Shown in pieces: positions 63,701 through 64,000 of a stretch of 64,000 nt of DNA. Origin of the DNA: DASRDR01 sp963812945 [NCBI: uncultured Candidatus Rokubacteria bacterium] (GTDB taxonomy: Bacteria > Methylomirabilota > Methylomirabilia > Rokubacteriales); NCBI GenBank assembly GCA_963812945.1, contig CAWEXD010000008.1, forward strand, positions 2,170,001-2,234,000, written 5' to 3'. Both the position numbers and the translations under genes were made by a program. The notes beneath the pieces were generated by a model. It was given only the letters and a program-made list of their open reading frames with translations. It ran no database searches and was not told the DNA's origin. The stretch's first letter is position 1. Each line of letters starts with the position of its first letter.

Positions 63701-64000
63701 CGCCAGGATCAGGGGAAACGCGACACGCAGGGGGAGGTCGGTCTTGAACAGATCGAATCCCACGAAGACGGCCTTCCGCTGCGGCTCCTCGAGGAGGAAG
63801 ATGAGGGGCCCGCCGACGGACTCGAACAGCGTTTTCCCGGCGGCCAGGGGCCGCACGCGGAGCGCCGACTCGACCGCGACCTTCGAAAGGTCGACGAAGC
63901 GCATCACGGGGTGGGTCCGCGCCCAGTCCAGCACGATGACCTGCTCCATCGTGCCGAGCGACTCGATCGGGACGTCGCCGGGCGTGGAGTTGACGAGCAC
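60758..64000 (-). CDS. Large membrane protein with two von Willebrand factor A domains (5' end beyond right edge)
   Basis: 1080 residues are visible; the frame is open at base 64000, so the N-terminus is missing. Order: extracytoplasmic-like region; membrane helices near 218-236 and 256-272; VWA 1 with MIDAS VLDMSDSVS (about 284); a CARDB-like beta region; a class-I glutamine-amidotransferase-like fold (VMIGGEESFGLGGFYRTPVEEALP); VWA 2 with VIDRSGSMAMG (about 629) and VIFLSDGQM; a beta-rich domain; and a final helix (about 1045-1065) with a basic tail. This matches the BatA/BatB-like and YfbK-like multidomain proteins of unknown function found with TPR partners and MoxR ATPases. Confidence 0.9.
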   Translation of the reverse strand: MLVNSTPGDVPIESLGTMEQVIVLDWARTHPVMRFVDLSKVAVESALRVRPLAAGKTLFESVGGPLIFLLEEPQRKAVFVGFDLFKTDLPLRVAFPLILANSLRWLQPVGLEGSDLMVAAGSPFLLAVEHGVQEGTVRDPSGATHRAEITRGALSFGQTDRVGLYTLTTSGTREVRFAVNLLDGAESNIRPQPLPVAPPPTAGTVGDSFTYQRELWPFLLALAALTLAFEGFLYWRRQTAGRLSWPSRASDRWALASRGVALALLCWALTQPQFTRWLDRQNVFFVLDMSDSVSLAARESAYRWTSAALEGMKAGDRAGLVTFGGDPQLAEPLRPSPTFSRPQAPAGGRATNIARAVQLAQASLPRGEANRIVVLSDGRENAGKAVVAAQAAKDAGIPIYYSPVGLTFPQEIVVEQLILPNEVKFGEAFYAKVVVNSVKEAGGRLSLYRNGEFLGSQVIRLNAGKNVLTYRQSLENAGVHVYQALVEVVGDVIEENNRAIGITVVRGKPQVLLVDKEEGQAQNLANALRAQYIDVRLVGPEGLPSTMAALERYDGVILSNVSSLKMSRQQMTLVRDYVRDQGGGLVMIGGEESFGLGGFYRTPVEEALPVTMEVKQKVEIPSLAVTLVIDRSGSMAMGMKDNDKINKLEVAKEAAHLVVDLLDERNEVGVLSFDTEFVWHVPIQPAKNKQGIHREISAIKAGGGTDGYPAVREGYKALFDRDALLKHVIFLSDGQMTRGDFASLIRRMVKDKITVSGVAIGSDADVQLMSDVSKWGRGRFYFTEETSTVPRIFTLETQLASKASLIEQPFRPIVTGQQHEAIQDIEWPKAPPLGGYVATSIKSTADQLLMTHQEDPLLAAWRYGLGRSVAFTADAKAKWGILWLRWRDYNKFWAQVVRWTLRASTRSDTTVAVDRRDGQAVVTVDGIDPKGEFINFLDGQLGVVNPDKRQSVVELEQVAPGRYRGTFAAKDEGVYLAGLTTRREQQMLGSQIVGTVVPYAQEYRELGANEGFLREVSELTGGGPLTDPKEAFTLNRRRSRIPTDLWPWLAGLVTLALVPEIAMRRVGPAFARLAWWRTRR

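Overview
The window is a GC-rich, densely coded stretch of a bacterial chromosome, with most genes on the minus strand in long runs whose neighbours are a few bases apart or overlap (ATGA and GTGA junctions). The content is solute-binding proteins, ABC and tripartite tricarboxylate (TTT) transporters, amidohydrolases, hydroxyacid dehydrogenases, very large hybrid histidine kinases, a cyclase-ATPase-TPR regulator and rpsU. This profile resembles Candidatus Rokubacteria / Methylomirabilota, but that is an inference from gene content; no phylogenetic marker except the short rpsU is present. I saw no rRNA, tRNA, CRISPR array, insertion sequence or phage gene.

Layout. 1-3582 (minus): a metallo-beta-lactamase-fold protein fused to a receiver domain, followed by a membrane hybrid kinase cut by the left edge. 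3703-15168 (minus): a 12-gene run with an M24 peptidase-like protein, a PEP-synthase-like two-domain protein, a complete NitT/TauT-type ABC importer (one binding protein, one ATPase, two different permeases), a flavin monooxygenase, an LVIVD-repeat protein, a lipid-methyltransferase-like membrane protein, a small membrane protein, a Gfo/Idh/MocA oxidoreductase and an AEC transporter. 15289-18636: a zinc-ribbon/cyclase/AAA/TPR regulator. 18790-21752: tctC-tctB-tctA. 21952-24012 (plus): a second Gfo/Idh/MocA enzyme and a VOC protein. 24076-27584 (minus): amidohydrolase, luciferase-like oxidoreductase, hydroxyacid dehydrogenase and GlcG/HbpS protein. 28242-33235 (minus): branched-chain-amino-acid-type ABC genes (livH, livM, binding protein, livG, no livF) plus a zinc alcohol dehydrogenase. 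33282-33859: a MazEF-type toxin-antitoxin pair. 33896-43167 (minus): a nine-gene catabolic operon around an iron/polyamine-type ABC importer with AKR, alpha/beta hydrolase, RidA, PuuE-like deacetylase, ACMSD-like amidohydrolase and hydroxyacid dehydrogenase.

43445-58288 is a signalling block: a cache-type hybrid kinase behind an orphan peptide-type binding protein, an MFS transporter, a ThDP enzyme, a receiver protein with a CxxC/CxxC tail, a 1732-residue hybrid kinase with four GAF domains, two receivers and an HPt, and a lone receiver.

The most notable item is at 58477-58722: an 81-codon glutaredoxin gene, hidden from ordinary gene calling because its first redox-active cysteine codon is an in-frame TGA. 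Directly behind this TGA is a hairpin with the geometry of a bacterial SECIS element, so the gene very probably encodes a selenocysteine (UxxC) glutaredoxin. It is followed by a terminator-like hairpin and by rpsU (convergent). The right end carries a TPR lipoprotein-like or exported protein and a large double-VWA membrane protein cut by the right edge.
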